Assembly: GCF_017562075.2 (NCBI RefSeq)
Contig: NC_054081.1
Coordinates: 15,594,542-15,658,541, forward strand
Direction: 5' to 3'
Length of the DNA: 64,000 nucleotides
Source: Anopheles merus
Lineage: Eukaryota; Arthropoda; Insecta; Diptera; Culicidae
A program made the translations under genes and the position numbers. The notes below the pieces were generated by a model. The model did not search any database and was not told where the DNA came from. It was given only the letters and a program-made list of their open reading frames with translations. The first letter of the stretch is position 1. Each line of letters begins with the position of its first letter. Shown piece after piece: positions 36,825 to 48,125 of this stretch.

Positions 36825-37804
36825 TTTATTACTTTTCCTTTTTTATCAAAAACATCTCGTGATGCGAAGCATTTTGGGTATGCAATCTGCAACACAAAAC
36901 TTTACTTTTTGTGCTTTGGTAGCTCTTAAACAGCTTGCTATTAGGTAAGTAAAATTGAAAATGTTTGAATCACACGCCCTGGTTATTGTTTTATTGAACG
37001 TACATAAGAAAGTTAAACCAATGCCTACGATTTAAACTCTTACTTATTTGTAAAGGCCTAACTGTAATCACCGAAAGTGTACTCGCAACAGTAGCAGGTC
37101 TAGCGCATTAAGTGTAACCAGTTAGCTCCCATTAACTGAACTTTCATTACATTTGCCTAGCTACCCCACCAATTCTGCCACCGCTACACTCTGTGAGGTG
37201 TACCAGCGATGTGCCGACAAAGACGGCCACCTTTCGTCATGCCGGATCGATTCTAGCACTAATAAAAATGAACCAAAAAAACCACATCACCGACATGGTA
37301 GCATCGGCAGCGAACCCTTCAATATCCATTAACGGACCGCATTAAGCGACGGTACGCCGAAGCTGAAAAGGTTCGTATTAAAGGTAAACCGGTACGCTTG
37401 CCTTGCCTGGTGGATGCCGTTCCGGCCGGCCCGAGCCAAACTCCCTGCCAACGGGGTACCATGTGGGAGTGTGTGCGTTTGTTTAAGGGTGACTCTGACC
37501 TGGAAGAGAGTGCGAATTGTTGAACCACTTATCGGGAAACGTATACCAACCATACGAATAGCCACGGGGGCAGGCAAATTGAGATGGGAGGGAGGGGTAA
37601 AGGTGCTGCCCTCCCTTCTGGAAAGAGAGGGAGGTAGTGGTTGCCTCATTTTCGAGAAAGGATTCGCAGATTAGAAACGACCTCTTTTGCATCCTTTTTA
37701 ATTAGGAAGATTGATCTCACCTTCCACCTGCTCCCCCTTCCAAACACTTTGGGTTCGCTTCGTCCCGAGTGAAGACGTACAAGAGCCGGCAGTTTTCCCC
37801 CGGC

Positions 37805-37842
<38 letters not shown>

Positions 37843-40800
37843 TTTCATGGCTCACGGCTACCGTCGCTGACGAGATGCTATCGATCAAAGCGAGGCAGCG
37901 TCCTGCCGGGAGTGGCCCCCGCTGGTTGGACCAAAAACTACTTCACCAAAATTTCCATTCAAATGATCGCATCTGCCTGGCCGGCAAAGCGTTCGGAGTT
38001 GAAGGTGCTTTCTGGCTCGTCTGGTTTTTTAGTTGCCGTTTTTTTGAAATCAATCACCTCACGCTCTTCCCTGCCCTGGAGGGTCAGCTTCAGCGCTTTC
38101 GAAGCGAAAAAGCTTAATTTGGGTTCCTAAGCTTCGACCTCGATTTAATTGGATGGCATATGTGTGTGTATGTGTGTGTACGTACAACAGTCAAGAATAC
38201 GAACCACACACGTGTGGGTTGAAAAATATATTCTCCCTTTGCAAATTAAACCGCAACAAAGAAAGCAGCAGCTGGCCGCGCTGAAAAACTCACTGTCTAT
38301 TAATAAGGCGAAAATTCGCCATCTCCACCCGTTCGCCACGAACGCCGCTTTGCGGCTTTGCACTATTGCGACTCTAATCAAACGTTCTACGACGAACTCT
38401 TTATCCCATGGCGCTTTCGAACGCCAATCCCACTCGATGGCGGCTGGGTGGCAGAAATTAGCACACCAATATTCCCAACCCCGCGGCAGCGGCAGGACGC
38501 TGCGGAAGGACGGAACATCATCTCCTATCAATTACAACTCACCGCACTTGTTACTTTTATTTTCCTGCCATTTCCTCGCTACCGATTTCGATTCGCCACG
38601 ATTACCGCGCGATATTGGAAAAGTTTCTGGTGCGCCGGTACGGCGCTACGGGCGAAATCGTTCACGAAGCGGCACAGGGGCGAAAGTTAATCTAAGATTG
38701 TGTCATTTTCATTTGTCTTACTCCGACTCCATCGCCGGATCCGGAGTATGGTTTGAAGCAAAAGCGCACAGCGCAGGGGGAAGGGAGGAAAGCGTGGCGC
38801 TTAACACGATCAGGGAAGGGAAGGGGGGGGGGGGCAGAGGGGCATATGATTGGCTCTGGGCATTTGGGTTGTGCGGCAGTAACACGCGCGGCAGCTGACA
38901 GCGTGCACGCGGGACACCACCGATCGAATGTCGCTGGTCGTTTCTTTCTCGCTCTTTTTTACTCGCTTCTTGTACTTCTCACACCCATAGGGTGTTCTTG
39001 CGTTAAGCAAATAAATTAATATAAGCAAAAACTAATTTTCATCCCGCGCCCCGCATGGCCATTGCAGAGCAGCCCAGTGCTCACGAGAGTGCGGTGAAAC
39101 GCGCTCACACATTAGCGTGACGCCGCCAACGGTTTTGCTCGGAATCGAAGCAATAAAAATTATCGCGTGGAAAATGACACCAATGGGCATTACAGTGGAG
39201 TGGCGTGCGCACGACACAAAGTGGCAGCAGTTAGAAAATATCTTCCCGGCCACAAGAACACATTCCGGCGGAACGGTTGTGACGGACCGTGGAGGGCCCG
39301 ATTGCCAAGGCGATGCATCGTACGCGCTCAGGCGATGAGGGCGTTAGTTTTAATTGGATTTGAGTGCACTCAGCAACACGGGGATGGAGAGGAGAAATCC
39401 TTGGACGTAGCGATTGGAAGGTTGGAAGTTGTGATGGGGCAATTAGAGGGCAAAAATTAATCCAGCGTGTCAACCAATCTTTCGATTGAACTGATTGCAC
39501 TGATCAAACTGGATAGAACAAAAACAAAACCTCGATACCGACCCGCTGGGACCGTTGATAGATAGAACTTTTCGTAGCTGAAAATTGCATTAAACTTTAG
39601 CGAGACCTTCGAAGACACCGCAAACATTGATTGGAAAATTGTGTTACCTTACTATTGCGCTATATACTCTTTGATTTGTACCCCGACGATGCTGTTAAAA
39701 ATAATATCTTCTTTACCGCACAGACTGTACACTTGCCCAACAAATAAGATCCAAACTATCTTGTAGCTCACAAAATATTGAAATGTTTCAACAAGCTCTT
39801 TCTTTGACTCTTCTTTGAGTTATTTATTACTTAAATAAAAACAGTCAATATGCTTTGCTTTATTTGGTGACGCTAAAAAACCACTCGCTTGTCTCCGGGT
39901 TTAGCGAAAGAGCCACAATCAGGTTATATCGGGTAATTCAGCCGAATCGTTGCAAACGCATCCTTTCTTCATTATCAAATTTATTATCTTATTGCTGTTA
40001 ATATCTATAACCTATAACATTATTAGGTTATTTGTGATTTAGTGTCTTGTACAGGTTTGCTGGGACACTTACACCCTATATAATAGGGTAAATGTAGCAA
40101 TAGTAGTGCAGTGGTACATATGTGTATAGATGGATTTAAAGTGCCAGGAAGATAAATGTATGAATATTTTAACACATAGAAATTGGATTATATTTTATCT
40201 TTGCAATCACAACCATTTTTACCATGAAACACATCAAATCTACGAAAAATTACATATTTTTGTGACTGTTTTGTTGTACCTATAATGGTGGTATGGTTCC
40301 TATAGTCGTCGTATTGTGTTTCTATAGTGGTGGTAAACAAAGATACCTCCAAAACAGTGTATAATATCAATGAAACTTAGTTTTGAAGCTGTTTTCGTAT
40401 GAGTAGCTAAGATTACTACCAAGATATGTATAATATATAAATTTGATTCATGAAACTATTGATTAAAGTACTGCATCACACCTGTCGTCAACCCACACCG
40501 GAAGAGTGTGCTTGATTTGAAGACAATTTTTCATTTAGCGAAATAAGCGAATTTTGGCCTTTTTTGGTAAGTAAGCTACAGATCTCATTTCTCATTTCTG
40601 TTGCTTATTTTAATGAAAACAGTACGACATGTCAAAAATATCATTGTAAAAAAATCTAAAATGTCATGCATTTATTGATTTTATAACTAAGACCACTATA
40701 TGAACAAGCCTATTTTGCGTACCTATAATGGCTTTATCGTAAAACACACTTAAAAATGAATTAATATGGTCAAAAGGCAATTAATTTTAGTAAAACAAAA

Positions 40801-41318
40801 ACAATTCATAACAATTATGTTAAAAAACTAATAATTGCGTTGTTACGTGGTCATTTAGAACGTTAACAAAAATTAGTTATTGGAAAAATATTGATACTTT
40901 TCACCAAATAATGGATTTTTCGGTATTTATGTAACGGAATGGCCTCATTTAACTTTTAAATCCTTCGTGAAAGACCAGATAACATTTCACACTAACATAA
41001 ATCACTTAATTATTTTTTAAATTTTCGTATGATACGCATTTTAGTGTAATATCCCCACTATTGATACTACTACTACTATATGTACGTTTATCCTAATATA
41101 TCCTTAATTTATCTACAAAATTAGCTCCAGCGCTATCAATTGGGACATGAGAGACAATTGTTTTTGAGCTGATTTATACTAATATTGAAGTAAATTTTTT
41201 TTTGATATTTGCTGAAGCTTTCCATTTTTTGGATTATTGGCGCATTCTACGACTTCGCAGATCTTTAGAACGTAGATCTTAACAGCTCACGTGACCTGAA
41301 AGGGCGTTCAAGAACATA
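36825..41318. other. Non-coding DNA; AT-rich from 39.5 kb
   Basis: (GT)n at 37807-37838 and a G11 run near 38824. The 249-codon plus frame at 38149 is compositionally unconvincing and has no domain. From 39.5 to 41.3 kb the DNA is AT-rich. Around 40275-40340 a degenerate repeat of CCTATAATGGTGGTA occurs about three times. Confidence 0.45.
37807..37838 (+). repeat. (GT)n microsatellite
   Basis: About 15 GT units. Confidence 0.95.
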
Positions 41319-41683
41319 CAGGCGGTACCCGAGATACATGGTACCTCTTAAACGCGGATTCAGAAATACGCGGTTTTCTAAATTTGACAATTCTTTCAAC
41401 AAATTGTACTGATTTGACACATCAATTGTTAAATTGCCAAATAATTTCCGTTTTGATCGAATGTTAAAAACAATTTCAAATGGTTTAAAACTGTTATATT
41501 CAGTCAGAACCATATCAAACAATTCATAAAGTGACTAAAACCGCCCGCTACTGCCAAATTACACGAAAATTAGTGATATTTTAGCGGGAAATCACGAGAT
41601 TCGACTTACGCGGAAATTCGAGTTACGCGGTATTTTGCGACCGTTTTCGGTCCCCATTAACCGTGTATCTCGGGGACCGCCTG
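41319..41683. mobile_element. pogo-like MITE (Tc1/mariner superfamily), 365 bp
   Basis: Terminal inverted repeats start CAGGCGGTACCCGAGATACA on the left and, read inward from the right, CAGGCGGTCCCCGAGATACA: 19 of 20 bases agree. The element is flanked by TA on both sides (41317-41318, 41684-41685), the target duplication of Tc1/mariner elements. Subterminal ACGCGG motifs are repeated on both sides. It has no transposase ORF, so it would need one in trans. Confidence 0.85.
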
Positions 41684-41685
41684 TA

Positions 41686-42428
41686 TTCAGTTTTTCTAGC
41701 TCCTTTTAGAGTTCCTTCATGGCAAAAGTAACCTGAAATGCCTAGCGTCTATATTTTAAGGTTTGCATATTGCACTGCAAAAATCATGCACCGTGACATG
41801 TAATCTAATAGTTATGAATACGACCATTGTATTCATTATATTGCTATTGTGGAGAATCTTTGCTGAATTATTTCTATTCTAGCTGTCCACACATCACTAA
41901 GGCCAGAATAAAATTATAGAATGGATCGTACAAATACGGAATATAACACTTTCAGACATATTGGGTATTTAATCTCAAGAGTTGGCCTGATTACAAATCC
42001 TTACATCCTATTGTCTTAGGTAATTATAGAGTGGTAGTGCTCACTTAAGTATAGTAATGAATAAATGATCACACTAACCTCCCTGAAGGATCATACGCGA
42101 GACAACTTGTGATTGTGTAATCAGTAATGAAAATGTAAAGGGTCTCGTTTCCTACTTTTCAACATTATATACACTGCATTAATCCATACAGAGACTTAGT
42201 AGGCTTGTCAAACACCAAGTGCTGAATAGTTAGAGATTGCTCAATCAAATCATCAAACGATATAATATCAAGTATCAAAAGATTCGCCAGCCTCGGGGCC
42301 CCAGCGGCCATCCTTCCGGGGGCCCCTGTCGCTAATACTCTGTCCATACCGGCATACTATAGAATGGCAATCTACGGGTGACACTGGACATCGTTTCCTG
42401 GACATCCACGGCAAATCCAAAGGTCGGC
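41686..42428. other. AT-rich non-coding DNA with a GGGGCCCC-bearing patch
   Basis: No gene. At 42290-42330 a GC-rich patch contains GGGGCCCC and GGGGGCCCC, similar in composition but inverted relative to a patch at 44275-44310. Confidence 0.45.
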
Positions 42429-42450
42429 ACTAGTGATGTGCTGTATGGAG

Positions 42451-42629
42451 CGCACCCACGACTCCGATCCGACTCCGACTATTTTTAATCCGAATCCGAC
42501 TCCGGCAAAATGGAACCACTAGATCCACCTGGAGTCGGAGTCGTCTGGAGTCGTTCGGAGTCGTCCGGAGTTGCCCAGAGTCGGAGTCGTCCGGAGTCGC
42601 CCGGAGTCGTTCGGAGTCGTCCGGAGGTG
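42451..42629. repeat. GAGTCG minisatellite
   Basis: Repeats of CGGAGTCGTC/CCGGAGTCG with a period of about 10-12 bp at 42529-42629, preceded by the inverted form GACTCCGACT at 42451-42500. Just before it lies TAGTGATGTGC (42431), which resembles hAT transposon ends. On the minus strand the repeat translates as an Arg/Thr/Pro/Asp/Ser repeat, probably meaningless. Confidence 0.7.
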
Positions 42630-42820
42630 TGTTGACACCTTCCGGCCCTAGTTTCATCATTCTGGGGCATTTTAGCACAAATGCGGCTCCTCTGCTGCGA
42701 CCGTGCTATCCGTCTACCGCAAGCGCTGCTGTGACGTTCTAGGAAATCTCCACAGCGGCGACCGTATTGTCCCGCTAGCCTCATCCGGTAGGAGAGCATT
42801 TCTCAGCAACTCGTTCCGCA

Positions 42821-42828
42821 CTGCATAT
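42821..42828 (+). repeat. Target-site duplication, left, of the hAT-like element
   Basis: CTGCATAT, identical to 44179-44186. Confidence 0.8.
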
Positions 42829-44178
42829 TAGCGTTTGGTAATTCAGATTCAGATTCATGAATCTGAATGAGTCTTTGGAATGATTCAATGTATCTGAATC
42901 CCGATTGGAAAAAATCATGAATCTTCAATCTCGAAAGATTCATTAATCTCAAAAGATTCTTACATCTAGAATGATTTACGAATCTCTAAGGATTCATTAA
43001 TCTCTAAAGAACCATGAATTTCCAAAATTTTTAAGCTTGAGATTTTTATTATTCTTCTTTTTTTATGTAACAACCTACGTTGTCATGCCAGCCTATACAG
43101 GCTTTTGAGACTTCTTGGAAAGTACCATACAGTTGAACCTACAACGGGCAAGTTGTAGGTGGGATTCGGGAAATTCAATATTTTGGATATCATACATTCA
43201 TGAATCTAAAGAAAAATATGAATTTTATTGGATTGGAATGTTACCCAAGGGAAATTTTTCGAGGATGGTGAACACAAAATCATGACATCTATTTCTATAC
43301 CCTACTCTCTCATACGCAACGATGAACAATTGCACCCTTGTGCACATCTCTTAGTTCATTGTGCTATATGTGAAGATTTTAAAACTGAAATATAATGTTT
43401 CATGTTCATGAAGTAATTATGGTCGAATGGTATTGATGTTATGTTTGTACCATGGTCGACCTGAGTTCAATCCTCTTTCTACTGTTTTCATCGATGACTG
43501 AAAGTTTAAATTTAAAACATCCAGCTCCAGTAACTTCAGGCCTCTTTATTCATTGTAAGAAATGTTATACTCATTCTTTTCTTTTGGTTATTTTATTTAT
43601 TTCTTTTAATTAATTTAGTATCAGTATCCCTTCATACAACAAAACAAGCAAATAGGACTATCATGAATAATAATATGGTGGCGCAACTGGCAAAGTGATT
43701 CGAAGTAAAATTCGCGATGTGGTTGGTAGTATCAAGGATGAAGCATGAGCATGAATTGGAACATTGGGAGAGGGAGTGAAACCGAGTGTTAATTTCTATT
43801 TTTAGCTGTTTTTTGCATGGCTATGAACCATGGGTATGACCTTCACGTGTGTTCACTATACCCGAAAGTGGTCTGTATATCGTTGATTTCTGGGGGTAAA
43901 ACGTTAACGAAATATCTCCGAAGAGATCAGTGAAAACCAGCGTCATCATGAGCTTGGGTTATAGATTCATGAATCTCTAGAGATTTCTGAATATTTAGAG
44001 AATCATGAATCTTTAATGATTCATGAATCTTTGAAGATTTGTGAATATTTGAAGATTCATGAATCTTTGAAGATTTGTGAATCTTTACAGATTCATGAAT
44101 CTTTTAAGATTCGAATCACTCATTACTGAAGATTCATATGAATGAATCTCAATGAAAGATTCATTAAACCCAACACTA
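42829..44178. mobile_element. hAT-like non-autonomous transposon, 1350 bp
   Basis: Flanked by a perfect 8-bp duplication CTGCATAT, the size made by hAT transposases. The left end reads TAGCGTTTGGTAATTCAGAT; the right end read inward is TAGTGTTGGGTTTAATGAAT, an imperfect inverted repeat beginning TAG. Both subterminal regions (42840-43020 and 43960-44160) consist of degenerate AGATTCATGAATCT palindromes, typical transposase-binding arrays. There is no transposase frame. A SINE remnant sits inside at about 43044-43165. Confidence 0.8.
43044..43165 (-). mobile_element. SINE remnant nested in the hAT-like element
   Basis: Minus-strand remnant with the CATGCCAGCCTATACAGGCT segment seen in mosquito-type tRNA SINEs, a degenerate B-box region (plus GTGGGATTCGGGAA) and a T-rich start corresponding to the tail. 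Boundaries approximate. Confidence 0.35.
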
Positions 44179-44186
44179 CTGCATAT
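44179..44186 (+). repeat. Target-site duplication, right, of the hAT-like element
   Basis: CTGCATAT, identical to 42821-42828. Confidence 0.8.
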
Positions 44187-44517
44187 CCGGCTGCAACCCG
44201 GGTGGCGTTTGTCCTCGCCCCTCTTCCTGTATCTGTCGTAAAACCAGCGGTGTATCTAACGGTAGGCAAACTAGGCGGTCGCCTGGGGCCCCGCCGATTC
44301 AGGGGCCCCGTAGATCGGTAATGTATGGTATGCAGTATGTATAAAAGTGGGCAGAGTACTAGTTCCTAAGGCCTCCGCGATTATGAACGTCGCCTGAGAC
44401 GCCTGAGCAGTTAAAAGAAACTGGCAAATCATTTGCAACCCTCCCCCCACCCATCAACACTTTTTGTTGACAACAATTGAGGTACCTTGTACTTGTCAAA
44501 AAAATGTCACAAAAAAC
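44187..44517. other. Unique sequence between the hAT-like element and the satellite
   Basis: Contains GGTAGGCAAACTAGGCGGTC at about 44262, then two GGGGCCCC palindromes, a composition seen at ends of some insect DNA transposons. It may be the outer, older element into which the hAT-like copy inserted. No gene. Confidence 0.35.
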
Positions 44518-45109
44518 CGTAAAGTTTTTGCGAAAATCACACAAGTTTTTGCGACAATCGCAGAAGTTTTTGCGAAAATCGCAGAAGTTTTTGCGACAAT
44601 CGCACAAGTTTTTGAGAAAATCACAGAAGTTTTTGCGACCATCACAAAGCTTTTTGCGACAATCGCAGAAGTTTTTGCGACAATCGCAGAAATTTTTGCG
44701 AAAATCGCAGAAGTTTTTGCAAAACTCGCAGAAGTTTTTGCGAAAATCGCAGAAGTTTTTGCAAAAATCGCTGAAGTTTTTGCGAAAATCGCAGAAGTTT
44801 TTGCGAAAATCGCAGATTTTTTTGCGAAAATCGCAGAAGTTTTTGCAAAAATCGCAGAAGTTTTTGCAAAACTCGCAGAAGTTTTTGCGAAAATCGCAGA
44901 AGTTTTTGCGAAAATCGCAGAAGTTTTTGCGAAAATCGCAGAAGTTTTTGCAAAAATCGCAGAAGTTTTTGCGACAATCGTAGAAGTTTTTGCGACAATC
45001 GTAGAAGTTTTTGCAATAATTGCAGAAGATTTAGCGAAAATCGCAAAAGTTTTTGCGAAATTCGCAAAAGTTTTTGTGAAAATCGCAGAAGTTTTTGCGA
45101 AAATAGAAG

Positions 45110-48100
45110 AAGTTTTTGCGACAATCGCAGAAGTTTTTGCGAAAATCGCACAAGTTTTTGCGAAAATAGAAGAAGTTTTTGCGACAATCGCAGAAGTTTT
45201 TGCGAAAATCGCACAAGTTTTTGCAAAAATCGCTGAAGTTTTTGTGAAAATCGCTGAAGTTTTTGTGAAAATCGCAGAAGTTTTAGCGAAAATCGCAGAA
45301 GTTTTTGCGAAAATCGCAGAGGTTTTTGCAAAAATCGCAGAAGTTTTTGCGAAAATCGCAGAAGTTTTTGAGAGCATCGCAGAAGTTTTTGCGACAATCG
45401 CAGAAGTTTTTGCGAAGATCGCAGAAGTTTTTGCGAAAATTGCAGAAGCTTTTCCGAAAATCGCAGAAGTTTTTGCGAAAATAGAAGAAGTTTTTGCGAC
45501 AATCGCAGAAGTTTTTGCGAAAATCGCACAAGTTTTTGCAAAAATCGCTGAAGTTTTTGTGAAAATCGCTGAAGTTTTTGTGAAAATCGCAGAAGTTTTA
45601 GCGAAAATCGCAGAAGTTTTTGCGAAAATCGCAGAGGTTTTTGCAAAATCGCAGAAGTTTTTGCGAAAATCGCAGAAGTTTTTGAGAGCATCGCAGAAGT
45701 TTTTGCGACAATCGCAGAAGTTTTTGCGAAGATCGCAGAAGTTTTTGCGAAAATCGCCTAATTTTTTGCAAAAATCGCAGAAGTTTTTGCGAAAATCGCA
45801 GAAGTGTTTGCGACAATCGCAAAGCTTTTTGCGACCATCGCAAAGCTTTTTGCGACAATCGCAAAGCTTTTTGCGAAAATCGCAGAAGTTTTTGCGAAAA
45901 TCGCAGTTATTTTTGTGAAAATCGCAGAAGTCGTTGCGCAGATCGCAAAATATTTTGCGAAAATCGCAGAAGTTTTTGCGAAAATCGCAGAAGTGTTTGC
46001 GACAATCGCAGAAGTTTTTGCGACAATCGCAGAAGTTTTTGCGAAAATCGCAGAAGTTTTTGTGAAAATCGCAGAAGTTTTTGCGAAAATCGCAGAAGTG
46101 TTTGCGACAATCGCAGAAGTTTTTGCGAAAATTGCAGAAGCTTTTCCGAAAATCGCAGAAGTTTTTGCGAAAATAGAAGAAGTTTTTGCGACAATCGCAG
46201 AAGTTTTTGCGAAAATCGCACAAGTTTTTGCAAAAATCGCTGAAGTTTTTGTGAAAATCGCTGAAGTTTTTGTGAAAATCGCAGAAGTTTTAGCGAAAAT
46301 CGCAGAAGTTTTTGCGAAAATCGCAGAGGTTTTTGCAAAAATCGCAGAAGTTTTTGCGAAAATCGCAGAAGTTTTTGAGAGCATCGCAGAAGTTTTTGCG
46401 ACAATCGCAGAAGTTTTTGCGAAGATCGCAGAAGTTTTTGCGAAAATTGCAGAAGCTTTTCCGAAAATCGCAGAAGTTTTTGCGAAAATAGAAGAAGTTT
46501 TTGCGACAATCGCAGAAGTTTTTGCGAAAATCGCACAAGTTTTTGCAAAAATCGCTGAAGTTTTTGTGAAAATCGCTGAAGTTTTTGTGAAAATCGCAGA
46601 AGTTTTAGCGAAAATCGCAGAAGTTTTTGCGAAAATCGCAGAGGTTTTTGCAAAAATCGCAGAAGTTTTTGGGAAAATCGCAGAAGTTTTTGAGAGCATC
46701 GCAGAAGTTTTTGCGACAATCGCAGAAGTTTTTGCGAAGATCGCAGAAGTTTTGCGAAAATCGCAGAAGTTTTTGTGAAAATCGCAGAAGTTTTTGCGAA
46801 AATCGCAGAAGTGTTTGCGACAATCGCAAAGCTTTTTGCGACCATCGCAAAGCTTTTTGCGACAATCGCAAAGCTTTTTGCGAAAATCGCAGAAGTTTTT
46901 GCGAAAATCGCAGTTATTTTTGTGAAAATCGCAGAAGTCGTTGCGCAGATCGCAAAATATTTTGCGAAAATCGCAGAAGTTTTTGCGAAAATCGCAGAAG
47001 TGTTTGCGACAATCGCAGAAGTTTTTGCGACAATCGCAGAAGTTTTTGCGAAAATCGCAGAAGTTTTTGTGAAAATCGCAGAAGTTTTTGCGAAAATCGC
47101 AGAAGTGTTTGCGACAATCGCAGAAGTTTTTGCGAAAATTGCAGAAGCTTTTCCGAAAATCGCAGAAGTTTTTGCGAAAATAGAAGAAGTTTTTGCGACA
47201 ATCGCAGAAGTTTTTGCGAAAATCGCACAAGTTTTTGCAAAAATCGCTGAAGTTTTTGTGAAAATCGCTGAAGTTTTTGTGAAAATCGCAGAAGTTTTAG
47301 CGAAAATCGCAGAAGTTTTTGCGAAAATCGCAGAGGTTTTTGCAAAAATCGCAGAAGTTTTTGCGAAAATCGCAGAAGTTTTTGAGAGCATCGCAGAAGT
47401 TTTTGCGACAATCGCAGAAGTTTTTGCGAAAATCGCAGAAGTTTTTGCGAAAATTGCAGAAGCTTTTCCGAAAATCGCAGAAGTTTTTGCGAAAATAGAA
47501 GAAGTTTTTGCGACAATCGCAGAAGTTTTTGCGAAAATCGCACAAGTTTTTGCAAAAATCGCTGAAGTTTTTGTGAAAATCGCTGAAGTTTTTGTGAAAA
47601 TCGCAGAAGTTTTAGCGAAAATCGCAGAAGTTTTTGCGAAAATCGCAGAGGTTTTTGCAAAAATCGCAGAAGTTTTTGCGAAAATCGCAGAAGTTTTTGA
47701 GAGCATCGCAGAAGTTTTTGCGACAATCGCAGAAGTTTTTGCGAAGATCGCAGAAGTTTTTGCGAAATCGCCTAATTTTTGCAAAAATCGCAGAAGTTTT
47801 TGCGAAAATCGCAGAAGTGTTTGCGACAATCGCAAAGCTTTTTGCGACCATCGCAAAGCTTTTTGCGACAATCGCAAAGCTTTTTGCGAAAATCGCAGAA
47901 GTTTTTGCGAAAATCGCAGTTATTTTTGTGAAAATCGCAGAAGTCGTTGCGCAGATCGCAAAATATTTTGCGAAAATCGCAGAAGTTTTTGCGAAAATCG
48001 CAGAAGTGTTTGCGAAAATCGCAGAAGTTTTTGCGACAATCGCAGAAGTTTTTGCGAAAATCGCAGAAGTTTTTGCGACAATCGCAGAAGTTTTTGCAAA

Positions 48101-48125
48101 GATCGCAGAAGTTTTCGCGAAAATC
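45110..48125. repeat. Higher-order repeat block, period about 1007 bp (48 units)
   Basis: Marker variants recur at fixed distance. GCTTTTCCG occurs at 45448, 46455 and 47462, and a second set at 46140 and 47147. TCGTTGCGCAGATCGC occurs at 45931, 46938 and 47944. The spacing is 1006-1007 bp, one base short of 48 x 21. Neighbouring higher-order copies look almost identical, which implies recent amplification by unequal exchange or gene conversion. Confidence 0.85.

Noticed and set aside
38149..38898. 249-codon plus-strand frame
   Set aside because: Starts in a GT-rich run and ends in a G run; no domain, no supporting splice sites.
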